Positions 24,449 to 33,225 of a stretch of 64,000 nt of DNA are shown here, piece by piece. Within the stretch, counting starts at the first letter, position 1. Every line of letters begins with the position of its first letter. The notes beneath the pieces are model-generated. The model saw only the letters and a program-made list of their open reading frames with translations, made no database searches and was not told the DNA's origin. The position numbers and the translations under genes are program-made. The stretch spans positions 1 through 64,000 of the forward strand of contig SUVN01000009.1 in NCBI GenBank assembly GCA_015061985.1, in the 5' to 3' direction. Source of the DNA: Akkermansiaceae bacterium (lineage in GTDB: Bacteria > Verrucomicrobiota > Verrucomicrobiia > Verrucomicrobiales > Akkermansiaceae).

Positions 24449-25255
24449 TTATGCTCCGCAGATGCGTTTGCCCAGGGGGCGCAGGGCAGCCATCAGGAGG
24501 AGCGCCGGCAAGACGGAGAGCAGGGTGACAATCAGGCATACCCATGCACCTGTGGAGGGCCACATGCTGAGGGTAACCCAAAGCCCGAACACAAAGATGC
24601 CGAACGGGCCGCTACCGTACCACATCAGCCTCTGCCGCAGGTTCGCGAAACGGAAGCTGCGGAAGAGCAGCAGCGTGGCCGGTGGTAGAATCGCCAGAAT
24701 ACTGAGCCAACAGAGCGGAGAAACAATGAGGGCTATGTTTTCAGCTCGCGTCGGAGTGGGGTGCAAATGTCTGAAACGCGGCAGCAGGACGTAACTGCTG
24801 TGCGGTGGGGCATCACTGAGCTGCATGTACAGCAGCGTTTTGCCTTGCGTCGTCTCGGCAATCAGCATGTCCTGAATAGCGTATCCGCTTTCGGAATTGC
24901 CGCGCAGCATGGTCAGCGGCTTTTCCGGGCAGAAGACTCGCAGCAATTCCTGACCGGGGAGCGCGCGATTCAGGAGTTCGCTTTGCTTGGGAGTCGGGGT
25001 AGAGGGGCTGCAAGCGAAGGCTTCAGCTGTGGAGTCAATCCATTCTGCCGAGGTTTCGAGGGTAAAGATAAATCGCTGAAAATTCAGCCACCGGCAAGCG
25101 GGAACGGACGGCGCGGGACCCAGCCAGGGGGATAACTCTGCCCACCGTTGCATGGGTGACAGAGTCTTGTCCACATGAAGCGGTACACCCCATGCCCCCG
25201 TCAGCAACAGGGCCACTAACAGCAGATACCAGGGTAAGTAGTGCAGGCGCATCAT
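24449..25255 (-). CDS. Membrane protein at the end of the efflux operon, unknown function
   Basis: The 268-aa protein has an N-terminal transmembrane segment (LHYLPWYLLLVALLLTGAWG), a ~150-residue periplasmic domain without known motifs, and three further hydrophobic segments in the last 90 residues (NIALIVSPLCWLSILAILPP, YGSGPFGIFVFGLWVTLSMW, WVCLIVTLLSVLPALLLMAAL). Its start codon overlaps the stop of the TolC-like gene (25252-25255), indicating translational coupling and a link to the transporter. No family is recognised. Confidence 0.75.
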   Translation of the reverse strand: MMRLHYLPWYLLLVALLLTGAWGVPLHVDKTLSPMQRWAELSPWLGPAPSVPACRWLNFQRFIFTLETSAEWIDSTAEAFACSPSTPTPKQSELLNRALPGQELLRVFCPEKPLTMLRGNSESGYAIQDMLIAETTQGKTLLYMQLSDAPPHSSYVLLPRFRHLHPTPTRAENIALIVSPLCWLSILAILPPATLLLFRSFRFANLRQRLMWYGSGPFGIFVFGLWVTLSMWPSTGAWVCLIVTLLSVLPALLLMAALRPLGKRICGA

Positions 25256-26625
25256 TTCTCCCAGCCGCCGCCGAGGGCGGTGCAGAGGCGTGCCAGCGTC
25301 ATGCGGATCTGCTGGCGGGTGGTGATGAGGTTCAGCTCCGCCGCCAGCCAGGCGCGTTCAGAGGCAGCCACGTTCAGGAACTCACCCTCACCGGCGTTGT
25401 AGCGCTCCAGTGAGAGCTGGGCGGCTTCCTTGTTCGCCGCGCAGGAGGCCGCATACTGCGGCAGCTGGTTGGTGAGCCGGGCGTAGTCGATGAGGCACTC
25501 CTCCACCTCAGCAAAGGCGGCCAGCACGGTCTTGCGGTAGCTCTGCATGGCAGATTTCTGCTGGATTTCCGCCTGTTTCACGCTTTCGTTGAGCGAGACG
25601 CGGTTGAGCAGGGTCTGGCTGGCGGAGGCGCCCAGGCTCCAGGTGGTGTTCTGGAAGAAGTTGGCAAAATCCGTACCGGAAGCGGAAGAGGTGCTGCCGG
25701 TGAGCGACAGCCTCGGGAAGAGGTTGGCCACGTTCACGCCGATGTTGGCCGTGGCGGCGTGCAGGTCACGCTCCGCGCGGATGATGTCCGGGCGGCGGCG
25801 CAGTAAATCCGAGGGCAGTCCGGTGGGGACACGCGGGATGAGGTTGTACACGGAGGCACCCGGCATTTGCAGGCTCACATTGTTCACCGTGGTGCCCAGA
25901 TAGGTGGCCAGTGTGTTCTCACACTTGCGGATGTTGGCTTCCAGCGCGGGAATCTGGGCGCGGGTGGAGGCGATGGTGGCGCGAGCCTCCGCTAAATCCA
26001 GCGAACTTTCCATGCCGACACCGTGGCGCTTGGCGGTGATTTGGTAGGTGCGCTCCTGGTATTCCAGCTGTTCGCGGGCAATACGCAGGCTTTCCCGCGC
26101 GGATATCCACTCAAAATAGGCGCTCGCTATGCCGGAGGCCAATGCTGCGCGGGTGGCGGCTGCTGCGGCCTTGACTGAGCCTACGTTCGCGAAGGCTGCT
26201 TCCACCTGGCGGCGGGTGCCGCCCCAGATATCCGGTGTCCAGGAGGCAGAGAGACCGCCGCTCCAGCGTCCGTGGGAGAGGGAGGTGTTGAAGCTGCCGC
26301 TGTTGGTTCCGCCCATGTTGACCCCCACGCCGGGGAAGAGCCCGGACTGCGTGGAGCGCAGGGCAGACTCTGCCTTGCTGATGGAGAGGGCGGCCGTTAT
26401 CATATCCGGGTTGGCGGCGAAGGCAGTCTCTATGAGTGCGGAGAGCTGCGTATCACCGAAGCTCTGCCACCAGCGGGTGAGGGTGTAGGCATCCGTGCCG
26501 GGGGGCAGGGCATTGACCCAGGTTTCCGGCAGGGCGCTGTCCTGCGGGCCGAGGTAATCCGGCCCCAGCAGGCAGGAACTCAACAGCAGGGCACTCAGAG
26601 AAAGTTTTGTAAGCGTACGTTTCAT
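25252..26625 (-). CDS. Outer-membrane efflux lipoprotein (NodT/OprM-type, TolC superfamily)
   Basis: The 457-aa protein carries a lipoprotein signal (LSALLLSSC, Cys ~18) and the family start GPDY..P. Two repeats of the long-helix OEP domain follow (…ADPDM-type ALSISKAESALRSTQSGLFPG, and …AERDLHAATANIGVNVANLFPRLSL). It should form the trimeric outer-membrane channel that completes the transporter encoded upstream by the fusion protein, ATPase and permease genes. It lies 23 bases after the permease stop and overlaps the following membrane-protein gene. Confidence 0.9.
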   Translation of the reverse strand: MKRTLTKLSLSALLLSSCLLGPDYLGPQDSALPETWVNALPPGTDAYTLTRWWQSFGDTQLSALIETAFAANPDMITAALSISKAESALRSTQSGLFPGVGVNMGGTNSGSFNTSLSHGRWSGGLSASWTPDIWGGTRRQVEAAFANVGSVKAAAAATRAALASGIASAYFEWISARESLRIAREQLEYQERTYQITAKRHGVGMESSLDLAEARATIASTRAQIPALEANIRKCENTLATYLGTTVNNVSLQMPGASVYNLIPRVPTGLPSDLLRRRPDIIRAERDLHAATANIGVNVANLFPRLSLTGSTSSASGTDFANFFQNTTWSLGASASQTLLNRVSLNESVKQAEIQQKSAMQSYRKTVLAAFAEVEECLIDYARLTNQLPQYAASCAANKEAAQLSLERYNAGEGEFLNVAASERAWLAAELNLITTRQQIRMTLARLCTALGGGWEK

Positions 26626-26648
26626 GGATGGAAAAGAAAGGGTTACGA

Positions 26649-28019
26649 TTATTCGTGGCGCAGGGCATCAATGGGATCCATGCGCGAGGCTTTCCAGGCC
26701 GGGTACCACCCGAAGACGATACCGATGGCGGCGGCCACGGTGACGGCGAGCCCCATGGCAGCAGGGGAGGTTTCTACCGGCCAGCCGTTCTGTGAACTGA
26801 CGAACTGGGATGCGCCGTGTCCCACGGCAAGTCCGATGAGCCCGCCGATGAGGCAGAGCAGCACGGATTCCAGCAGGAATTGGTACATGATATCCCGCGG
26901 GCGCGCACCCACGGCCATGCGCAGACCAATCTCGCGGGTGCGCTCCGTAACGGAAACCATCATGATGTTCATGATACCCACGCCGCCGACCACAAGCGAA
27001 ATCATGGCCACAGCCACGAGCAGACGGCTCATGTTCTCGCTGGTGGAGGTCATCATCTTGCTGAACTGGGCGCGGTCGCGCATCTCAAAGTCATCCAGCA
27101 CGCCCGGCTCCAGCATGTGCTGGCGGCGCAGCACGGTGGTCATCTCATCCATGGCTGCCTTGGCTGCCACGCCGTCCTTAATCTGCACCAGCAGGGAATC
27201 CACCGTGCGGGTGCGCAGCGGATGCGGGGCATTGGTGAAGGGTTGCAGGTCGCAACCGGGGTAAAAGTTCACGGCAGAGGTGGAGAAGGTGCTGTTGGCA
27301 GAGATGGTCTGGGTGCTGTTGGCCGCCCCGCCCTTGGTAATGGTGGCAGAGCCGGAAGCACCCATCAGGCGCGTGCGGATGCTGGTCCAGGGCAGAATGA
27401 GGCAGTCATCCTGGTCATTGCCCATGGCATCTGCACCCTTGGTGGCCAGCACGCCGATGATGGTGAACACCACGTCCTTGATGCGGACATCCTGTCCCAC
27501 CGGGCTTTTGCCACTAAAGAATTTTTCCGCGATGGTATTGCCGATGAGGCAGACGCGCGCGGCCTCATCCACCTGCTTTTTGGTGAAAGCGCGGCCTTTC
27601 TGCACCGTCCAGCCCTCAATGTCCAGATAATGCTCATTGCCGCCCTTGATGGAGTTCGGGCTCCAGTTCTCATTGCCCACGATAATCTGACCGTTGGCGC
27701 GGACATAGGGCGAGGCCAGTTTGACCGTGCCGGAGCATTCGCGCATGATGGCATCCGCATCTGTCGGGTAGAGCGAGGCTCGTCCGCCCATGCCGGAGCT
27801 GACACCGGAGGTGCTGACGGAAGCCCCGAAGATGTTGATGACGTTCGCGCCCAGTGAGGAAAAAGAGGCGGCAATCTGCTTCTTGGAGCCCTCACCAATT
27901 TCAGAGATGGCTACCACGGCGGCAATACCGATGACGATACCCAGCACGGTGAGGGCCGCGCGCATGGGGTTGCGCACCAGTGCCCGAAGGCAGGTGATGA
28001 AGAGGGTGGTAAACTTCAT
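26649..28019 (-). CDS. MacB-like ABC transporter permease
   Basis: The 456-aa inner-membrane protein follows the MacB plan. The first transmembrane helix is near residue 20-40 (AALTVLGIVIGIAAVVAI), then comes a large periplasmic MacB_PCD domain (~45-330). FtsX-like helices follow (LVVGGVGIMNIMMVSV, LLCLIGGLIGLAVGHG, AVTVAAAIGIVFGWYPAW), with the coupling TERTREIGLRMAVGARP segment. Unlike E. coli MacB, the ATPase is a separate gene overlapping its start by 4 bases (ATGA). Exports small molecules, lipids or peptides; the substrate is not deducible. Confidence 0.9.
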   Translation of the reverse strand: MKFTTLFITCLRALVRNPMRAALTVLGIVIGIAAVVAISEIGEGSKKQIAASFSSLGANVINIFGASVSTSGVSSGMGGRASLYPTDADAIMRECSGTVKLASPYVRANGQIIVGNENWSPNSIKGGNEHYLDIEGWTVQKGRAFTKKQVDEAARVCLIGNTIAEKFFSGKSPVGQDVRIKDVVFTIIGVLATKGADAMGNDQDDCLILPWTSIRTRLMGASGSATITKGGAANSTQTISANSTFSTSAVNFYPGCDLQPFTNAPHPLRTRTVDSLLVQIKDGVAAKAAMDEMTTVLRRQHMLEPGVLDDFEMRDRAQFSKMMTSTSENMSRLLVAVAMISLVVGGVGIMNIMMVSVTERTREIGLRMAVGARPRDIMYQFLLESVLLCLIGGLIGLAVGHGASQFVSSQNGWPVETSPAAMGLAVTVAAAIGIVFGWYPAWKASRMDPIDALRHE

Positions 28020-28723
28020 TTGCTGAGCGTGGCTGAGAGTTCATCCGATACGCCGTCCAGGATGAGGCCGTCGCACATGTTGATGGCGCGGTCGGTGAAG
28101 GCGGCTGTCTTGCGGTCGTGGGTCACGATGATGATGGTGATACCTTTCTGTCGGTTGAGGTCGCGGAACATGTTCATGACCTCCACGGAGGTGGTGGAAT
28201 CCAGATTGCCGGTGGGCTCGTCTGCCAGCAGGATACCGGGGTTGTTGATGAGTGAGCGGGCGATGGCCACGCGCTGCTGCTGACCGCCGGAAAGCTGTGC
28301 CGGGGTGTGGTGCATGCGCTCCTCCAGCCCCACCATGCGGATGAGCTCCAACGCCCGTTGGCGGATTTCCGCCGTCGGCAGGGCGGGGTGGTGGTAGTAG
28401 GCGGGCATCATCACATTCTCCAGCGCAGAGGTGCGCGCCAGCAGGTTGAAGTTCTGGAACACGAATCCGATGCGCTGGTTGCGCAGCCGGGCGCGCTGGT
28501 CGGCATCCAGCCCGGCCACGTTCTTGCCGTCTATCCAGAACTCGCCGCCGCTGGGGCGATCCAGACAGCCCAGAATATTCATGAGTGTGGATTTGCCGGA
28601 GCCGGAGGCCCCCGTGAGCGAGACGAACTCTCCGTCTTCAATGCGCAGGGAGATACCCTTGAGCACCGGCAGGTCAATCTCGCCCAGGTGGTAAACCTTG
28701 GTGATGTTTTTCAGTTCAATCAC
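28016..28723 (-). CDS. ABC transporter ATP-binding protein (MacB/LolD type)
   Basis: The 235-aa ATPase has Walker A GASGSGKST, signature LSGGQQQRVAIARSL, Walker B ILLADEP and the D-loop TGNLDS, with the switch His in VTHD. It resembles LolD/MacB ATPases of type VII ABC systems and should energise the permease that follows with a 4-base overlap. It begins 29 bases after the membrane-fusion gene. Confidence 0.92.
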   Translation of the reverse strand: MIELKNITKVYHLGEIDLPVLKGISLRIEDGEFVSLTGASGSGKSTLMNILGCLDRPSGGEFWIDGKNVAGLDADQRARLRNQRIGFVFQNFNLLARTSALENVMMPAYYHHPALPTAEIRQRALELIRMVGLEERMHHTPAQLSGGQQQRVAIARSLINNPGILLADEPTGNLDSTTSVEVMNMFRDLNRQKGITIIIVTHDRKTAAFTDRAINMCDGLILDGVSDELSATLSK

Positions 28724-28752
28724 GGTAGGAAAAACGGGATGAAAAGGGAAAC

Positions 28753-30222
28753 TTACATGGGAGGACCGCCGCGATGTCCGGCGTTCTGGTTCTGCCCGGG
28801 CTTGGCCTCCACTCCGCCGGCGGTGCGCTGACGGCGCTCCGGACGTTTGAAGGCAAAGGGATTATTGGAGCCGCCGGAAGCCGCCTCATCGTCTGAGGAA
28901 ACAGCCAGAACGCCGGTGACCAGTTCCATGCCCGGATCAAGTGTTTCACCCTCTGCCGGGACAACAACGGTGCGGGTGCCGTCCGTATCCAGCTTACGCA
29001 CCCTGACGGGAGCTACGGTCTTATCCCCTACCTTGCGCCAGACAAGGGCGCGTTCCCCCGGCTCTGCCTGTTCGGCGGGGGCGGCGGCTTCATCCTCTGC
29101 CGCTACCTCCACGGGCGGCGGTTTCGGGCGGGACTTGCGGTGCTTCTCGTCAATCATATCAGGCGAGGGGCGGAAATCAAACACAGCATCCGGCACCATG
29201 AGGGCATCTTTCACCTCTTTGACGATGAAGTTGGCATTGGCGCTCATGTAGGGCAGCAGTTTGCGGTCGGGGTTCTCAATATCCACCTCCACGATGTAGG
29301 TCACCACGTTGGAGCTCATGGTGGCGTTCGGGCGAATCTTGTTCACCACGCCGGTGAAGTTCTCATTCGGCAGGGCATCCACCGTGTAGCGCACCTCTTG
29401 CCCGGGCTTCACCTTGGCAATATCCGCTTCATTCACGCTGGCCCAGATTTGCATTTTGGAGAGGTCGCGCGCCACGAGGAAGAGGGTGGTGGCGTTCATG
29501 CTGCTCACCACGGTCTGCCCCACGTTTACCTGGCGCACCACGATGGTGCCGTCCACCGGGGTGGTGATACGGGTGTAGTCGCGGTTGCGCAGCTCGCTCT
29601 CCAGCTGAGCCTGAGCGCTCTGCAACTGTGCGGCAGCACTTGCCTGCTGGGCGGTGGCCGTCTGCAGCTGAGCCTCCGCGCTTTCCAACGAAGCGGCGGC
29701 TGTCTCCGCTGCGTTCACATACTGGTCATAGCTCATCTGGGAGAGGGCATCACCCACGCCCAGCTTTTTGGCGCGGTCCAGATCGCGGTCAGCCTTGTTC
29801 TTGTTTGCCTGAGCCTGGGAGATGGAGGCCTTGGCCTGAGCGAGCCCGGCTTCTGCGGAAAGAATCTGAGCTTTGGCCTGAGCCACGCTGGCCTCGGCGC
29901 GTTTGATATCCAGCTCCACGATGGTGTCATCGATGCGTGCGAGCAGCTGACCGGCCTTCACCTCGCTGCCGTAATCCACGCGGTTGCCATTGGCATCGGT
30001 ACCGAATTCCTTGATTTCGCCCGTCACCTGGGCACCCACGTCTACCAGTTCTTCCGGTTCCAGCGTGCCGGTGGCCTGCACCTTGCTCACAAAGTCCCCC
30101 TTGGACACTTTATCGGTTTTGAAGCGGAAATCCTGTTGGGCATTTTCTCCCATGCTGAGCCAGGCTGCTACCCCGCCGCCTGCCACCAGAGCCGCTGCTC
30201 CCCATTTGTAAATCCCTTTCAC
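28753..30222 (-). CDS. MacA-like periplasmic membrane-fusion protein
   Basis: The 489-aa protein has an N-terminal membrane anchor, a lipoyl half-motif (GTLEPEELVDVGAQVTGEI) and a very long Ala/Gln-rich coiled-coil hairpin (~105-225). The returning lipoyl/beta-barrel half (ITTPVDGTIVVRQVNVGQTV, then VKPGQEVRYTVDALP) follows, with an extended Pro/Glu-rich linker and a Gly/Asn/Arg-rich C-terminal tail not typical of MacA. The start codon is GTG. It is the first gene of the five-gene efflux operon and should bridge permease and outer-membrane channel. Confidence 0.88.
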   Translation of the reverse strand: MKGIYKWGAAALVAGGGVAAWLSMGENAQQDFRFKTDKVSKGDFVSKVQATGTLEPEELVDVGAQVTGEIKEFGTDANGNRVDYGSEVKAGQLLARIDDTIVELDIKRAEASVAQAKAQILSAEAGLAQAKASISQAQANKNKADRDLDRAKKLGVGDALSQMSYDQYVNAAETAAASLESAEAQLQTATAQQASAAAQLQSAQAQLESELRNRDYTRITTPVDGTIVVRQVNVGQTVVSSMNATTLFLVARDLSKMQIWASVNEADIAKVKPGQEVRYTVDALPNENFTGVVNKIRPNATMSSNVVTYIVEVDIENPDRKLLPYMSANANFIVKEVKDALMVPDAVFDFRPSPDMIDEKHRKSRPKPPPVEVAAEDEAAAPAEQAEPGERALVWRKVGDKTVAPVRVRKLDTDGTRTVVVPAEGETLDPGMELVTGVLAVSSDDEAASGGSNNPFAFKRPERRQRTAGGVEAKPGQNQNAGHRGGPPM

Positions 30223-30270
30223 GTTTTGTCTGTCGGTTTGGTTAATGAATGATAAGACTTTTCAAGAAAC

Positions 30271-30318
30271 AAAAACGCAGTCATGAAGCCGGATTCTACA
30301 CCGATGACTGCGTTTTTT
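30271..30318 (-). terminator. Terminator of the PBP gene
   Basis: ACGCAGTCAT / ATGACTGCGT stem with T runs on both strands. It lies just beyond the PBP stop and before the efflux operon. Confidence 0.8.
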
Positions 30319-30323
30319 GTTGA

Positions 30324-32579
30324 TTATCTGCGGGAGCGCCCATCGTCCCAGCCGCTGCGCGAGTGGCGTTTTTCCTGCTCGCGTTTCTGGGCTTCCTGCG
30401 CGGCCTCTTCCGCAGCAGCTGCGGCTTCTTCCTGCTCGCGCCGGAGGCGTTCCTCCTCGCTCAGCTCCTCTGCCGGAACATCTGCACTGCCCTCTTGCGG
30501 TTTGGCCAGTGCCTCCTGCATGCCGGACTTGATGCTCTCGAAAAATTCCCTCACTACGGTGGCGGCCATGTGACCGCCGGAGATGCGCTGGTGCGGTTTG
30601 CCTTCGTAGAGGGCTGCATAGGCGTATCGCGGCTCATCTGCGGGCATGAATCCGGCGAACCAGGCGAGTCGGCAGTCATCGGAGGGTCGCCCCCACTGCG
30701 CTGTACCGGTCTTGCCGGCGTTGGAGACATAGCTGAGCTTGGCGCGGCGACCCGTGCCGCCGTTGACCACGGCTTTCATGCCTTTGCGGACGGTGGACAG
30801 TGCTCCCTCCATATCGCTGAGGTTGGTCTGGGAGGTTGGGGTGAACTGGTAGACGACGTTGCCTTCCGCATCCAGCACCTGTCGCACCAGTTGCAGCTTG
30901 GGCAGGTATTTGCCGTTGGCAATACCCGCAACTGCGTGTGCCACCTGCAGCGGTGTGGCCAGCAAGGCACCCTGACCGATGGACAGGTTGGCGGCATCAC
31001 CCGCCATGAAGCCGCGCCCGTAGTTGCGGTGCATCCAGGCTTCGTCCGGCACGTTGCCCGCTTTATCCGGCAGGGGAATGCCGGCGGTGGAACCGTAGCC
31101 GAAACGGCGGGCTACATCACAGAGTCGCTGGGCTCCCAGGTGCGGATTGCGGGTGGCGGCCACCTGGTACATGAAAGGGTTGTTGGAGAGTACCAGAGCC
31201 GTGACGCAGTTGATGGAACCGGTGAATTTGCTGTGGTTCTTGAATTCGTGGTTGCCGATGCGGACGCTGAACGGACAGTTCACATAGGTGCTTTCCTCGA
31301 TGATGCCGTGGCGCAGCGCCGCCGCAACTGTGATGGTCTTGAACGTCGATGCCGGGGGGTAGACACCGGCGAATGCTCGTGATACCAGCGGGGTGTTCGG
31401 GTCATTTCTCAGCTCATCATAGTCCTTTTGCGAGATAGCCGGGATGAACTTGTTGGGGTCGAAGTTCGGGGCAGAGGCCAGCACAACAATCTCTCCCGTG
31501 TGGACATCCACCATGACGAAAGCGCCGCGACCCAGTGTGTTGTCGCGCAGGGATTGCTCGGCGGCTTTCTGCCATTCCAGGTTGAGGGTGGTGACGATGG
31601 TGCCGCCGGGTTTGGGTCTGGTCTGCAACTCATCCAGAATTTTTTTGCCACTCTCATCGAACATGAGTCGCCAGACACCGGGTTTGCCGGTGAGCTGTTT
31701 GTTGAATTTGAGCTCCAGTCCGGCACGGCCTTCCTGACGCTCGAAAATTGGGTCGTTGTGGTTGATGGGGCCGGTGGGCAGCTTGGCCTTGGCTCCGGTG
31801 TAGCCCAGAATGTGGCAGGCTGATGTGCCGGAGGTGTAGTTGCGGATGTAGAGCGGGATAAGATGAGAATGCTCAATTTGTTTCACTTTTTCGCGCAGCG
31901 GTGCCAGCTCTCGTTCGCGGATGGTCGGGCCGATGGACAGCGGCAGCCAGCGGCGGTTGCGGTAGTGATCCAGTAACTGTGCATCCGTCTTTTCCAGTAC
32001 CTTGAATCCGGCGGCTTCAAACTCTCCGATGGCCTTGCGTGCCACGCGGAGGATGTTCTCCTCGCTCTCATCCTGCAACTGTCCGAAGTTGATGGCCGGC
32101 TGGTAGGCCACCTCGGAGCAGGCCATCACATTTCCCTCGCGGTCTGTTATCAGTCCGCGAGGACCCGGTACGGTCAGTGACATGGTACGGGCATTCGGAC
32201 GGGTGGCGGCATACGCCACGCGGGAGGGGTCATGCACCGTGGGGTCCATCACTTCCTCATCCGTTTTGAGCGGCGGGGTAGCTTCTGTATCGGTTGAGCC
32301 TCCGATTTCTACATTAGTGGGGGAATCCGGCGCTACCGTGTCCTCGTAGGATTCTGCCTGCTGTACACCTTCCTGCACGGTTGTTTTCTCTTCACCGCCC
32401 AGCTTCACGGTTTCCACCGTTTCTTCCACTTCATCGGCGGGGATGGCCTCTGCATCATCCGGCATGGCAGCCGCCGCCTGTTCAGGAGTCAACACCTGGG
32501 GTGCCTGTGCTCCCGCAGGAACTACTATCCATGGCATCATCAGACAGATTGTAGAGAAAAAAAGCTTTCCGCGCAGCAT
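30324..32579 (-). CDS. Class B penicillin-binding protein (PBP2-like DD-transpeptidase)
   Basis: The 751-aa cell-wall cross-linking enzyme has dimerisation-domain signature PRGLITDREGN (~140-150). The transpeptidase active site is Ser411 in YPPASTFK, SNN at 465-467 and KTGTA at 623-627. It matches the elongation-type PBP2 family in the YPPAST-FK block. Two features are unusual. The N-terminus looks like a cleavable signal peptide followed by a ~110-residue acidic, Pro/Thr-rich linker. The C-terminus ends in a ~65-residue Glu/Ala/Arg-rich helical tail. No mreBCD or rodA is adjacent. Confidence 0.9.
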   Translation of the reverse strand: MLRGKLFFSTICLMMPWIVVPAGAQAPQVLTPEQAAAAMPDDAEAIPADEVEETVETVKLGGEEKTTVQEGVQQAESYEDTVAPDSPTNVEIGGSTDTEATPPLKTDEEVMDPTVHDPSRVAYAATRPNARTMSLTVPGPRGLITDREGNVMACSEVAYQPAINFGQLQDESEENILRVARKAIGEFEAAGFKVLEKTDAQLLDHYRNRRWLPLSIGPTIRERELAPLREKVKQIEHSHLIPLYIRNYTSGTSACHILGYTGAKAKLPTGPINHNDPIFERQEGRAGLELKFNKQLTGKPGVWRLMFDESGKKILDELQTRPKPGGTIVTTLNLEWQKAAEQSLRDNTLGRGAFVMVDVHTGEIVVLASAPNFDPNKFIPAISQKDYDELRNDPNTPLVSRAFAGVYPPASTFKTITVAAALRHGIIEESTYVNCPFSVRIGNHEFKNHSKFTGSINCVTALVLSNNPFMYQVAATRNPHLGAQRLCDVARRFGYGSTAGIPLPDKAGNVPDEAWMHRNYGRGFMAGDAANLSIGQGALLATPLQVAHAVAGIANGKYLPKLQLVRQVLDAEGNVVYQFTPTSQTNLSDMEGALSTVRKGMKAVVNGGTGRRAKLSYVSNAGKTGTAQWGRPSDDCRLAWFAGFMPADEPRYAYAALYEGKPHQRISGGHMAATVVREFFESIKSGMQEALAKPQEGSADVPAEELSEEERLRREQEEAAAAAEEAAQEAQKREQEKRHSRSGWDDGRSRR

Positions 32580-32588
32580 AACACCCGC

Positions 32589-32617
32589 ATTCTACCCCAT
32601 TTGCTCCCATTCTGCAA
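32589..32617 (-). promoter_or_regulatory. Promoter of the PBP gene
   Basis: TTGCAG (32612-32617), a 17-bp spacer and TAGAAT (32589-32594), read leftward. The -10 ends 9 bases before the ATG. Confidence 0.65.
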
Positions 32618-32740
32618 TCTTTCATTGCGATAGCCTTTGTATTATTGACGTGAATTCAACAATAAAATGCGCCCGGGGTATTTCGGACGCATGATTTGGG
32701 ACGCTTGCAATTGCTTTACTCTGCTGAAGACAATCTTTGC

Positions 32741-32929
32741 TCAGATTGTTCTCAGATACGCACCTTTGGTGGTGTAAAGAATAACTTTTCCATTGTCATA
32801 GGTGACGGCAACAGTATTTCCCTGCACGTTGGCGCTGACTGCACCGGAAGATCCAATGGTGCACTGGTAGTTGCCGTTGCTGTCACGGAGTTCTACTTTG
32901 CCTCTTACAATTTTTGCTACATATATCAC
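32741..32929 (-). CDS. Small single-repeat beta protein, paralog 1
   Basis: A ~62-residue product (GTG start at 32929 aligned with its neighbour; an ATG 54 bases further upstream is possible). It reads YVAKIVRGKVELRDSNGNYQ… then …VSANVQGNTVAVTYDNGKV, a run of short beta-strands separated by Asn/Gly/Asp turns, like one blade of a propeller. It is homologous to the next gene (shared K-V, G-Y-C, NVQG/HVQG, Y and R-I positions). The region is AT-rich and looks acquired. The function is unknown. Confidence 0.6.
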   Translation of the reverse strand: MIYVAKIVRGKVELRDSNGNYQCTIGSSGAVSANVQGNTVAVTYDNGKVILYTTKGAYLRTI

Positions 32930-33002
32930 AATGCTCTGTTGTTTTGTTGTTATACGGTTGGCGTTTGACGGCCGCCTTTCCACGGAATGTGGGAAGATTT
33001 TA

Positions 33003-33218
33003 TCAGTTAATCATTCTTACAAAACTCCGATTATCTGCGTCGTAGACGACAATAGTTCCGTCTGAATGGGTTAAGGAGACATATTGTCCCTGAACATGGA
33101 CGTTGGTGATACAACCGTTGCCTACATTGGCGTAAAAGCTACAAGCGTAAGCTCCGGTTATAGCGTTGAATACATCCACTTTGTTTCTGTTAAAGCTGTC
33201 TATTCTGGCAGTGTACAT
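33003..33218 (-). CDS. Small single-repeat beta protein, paralog 2
   Basis: The 71-aa protein beginning MYTARIDSFNRNKVDVF has the same predicted strand-turn pattern as the downstream gene and shares its …VQGQYVSLTHSDGTIVVYD-type core. Two tandem paralogs of this size suggest assembly into oligomeric beta structures or repeat shuffling. It lies 7 bases downstream of a polytopic membrane protein gene, so all three may form one transcript. I do not recognise a named family. Confidence 0.65.
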   Translation of the reverse strand: MYTARIDSFNRNKVDVFNAITGAYACSFYANVGNGCITNVHVQGQYVSLTHSDGTIVVYDADNRSFVRMIN

Positions 33219-33225
33219 GATGCGT

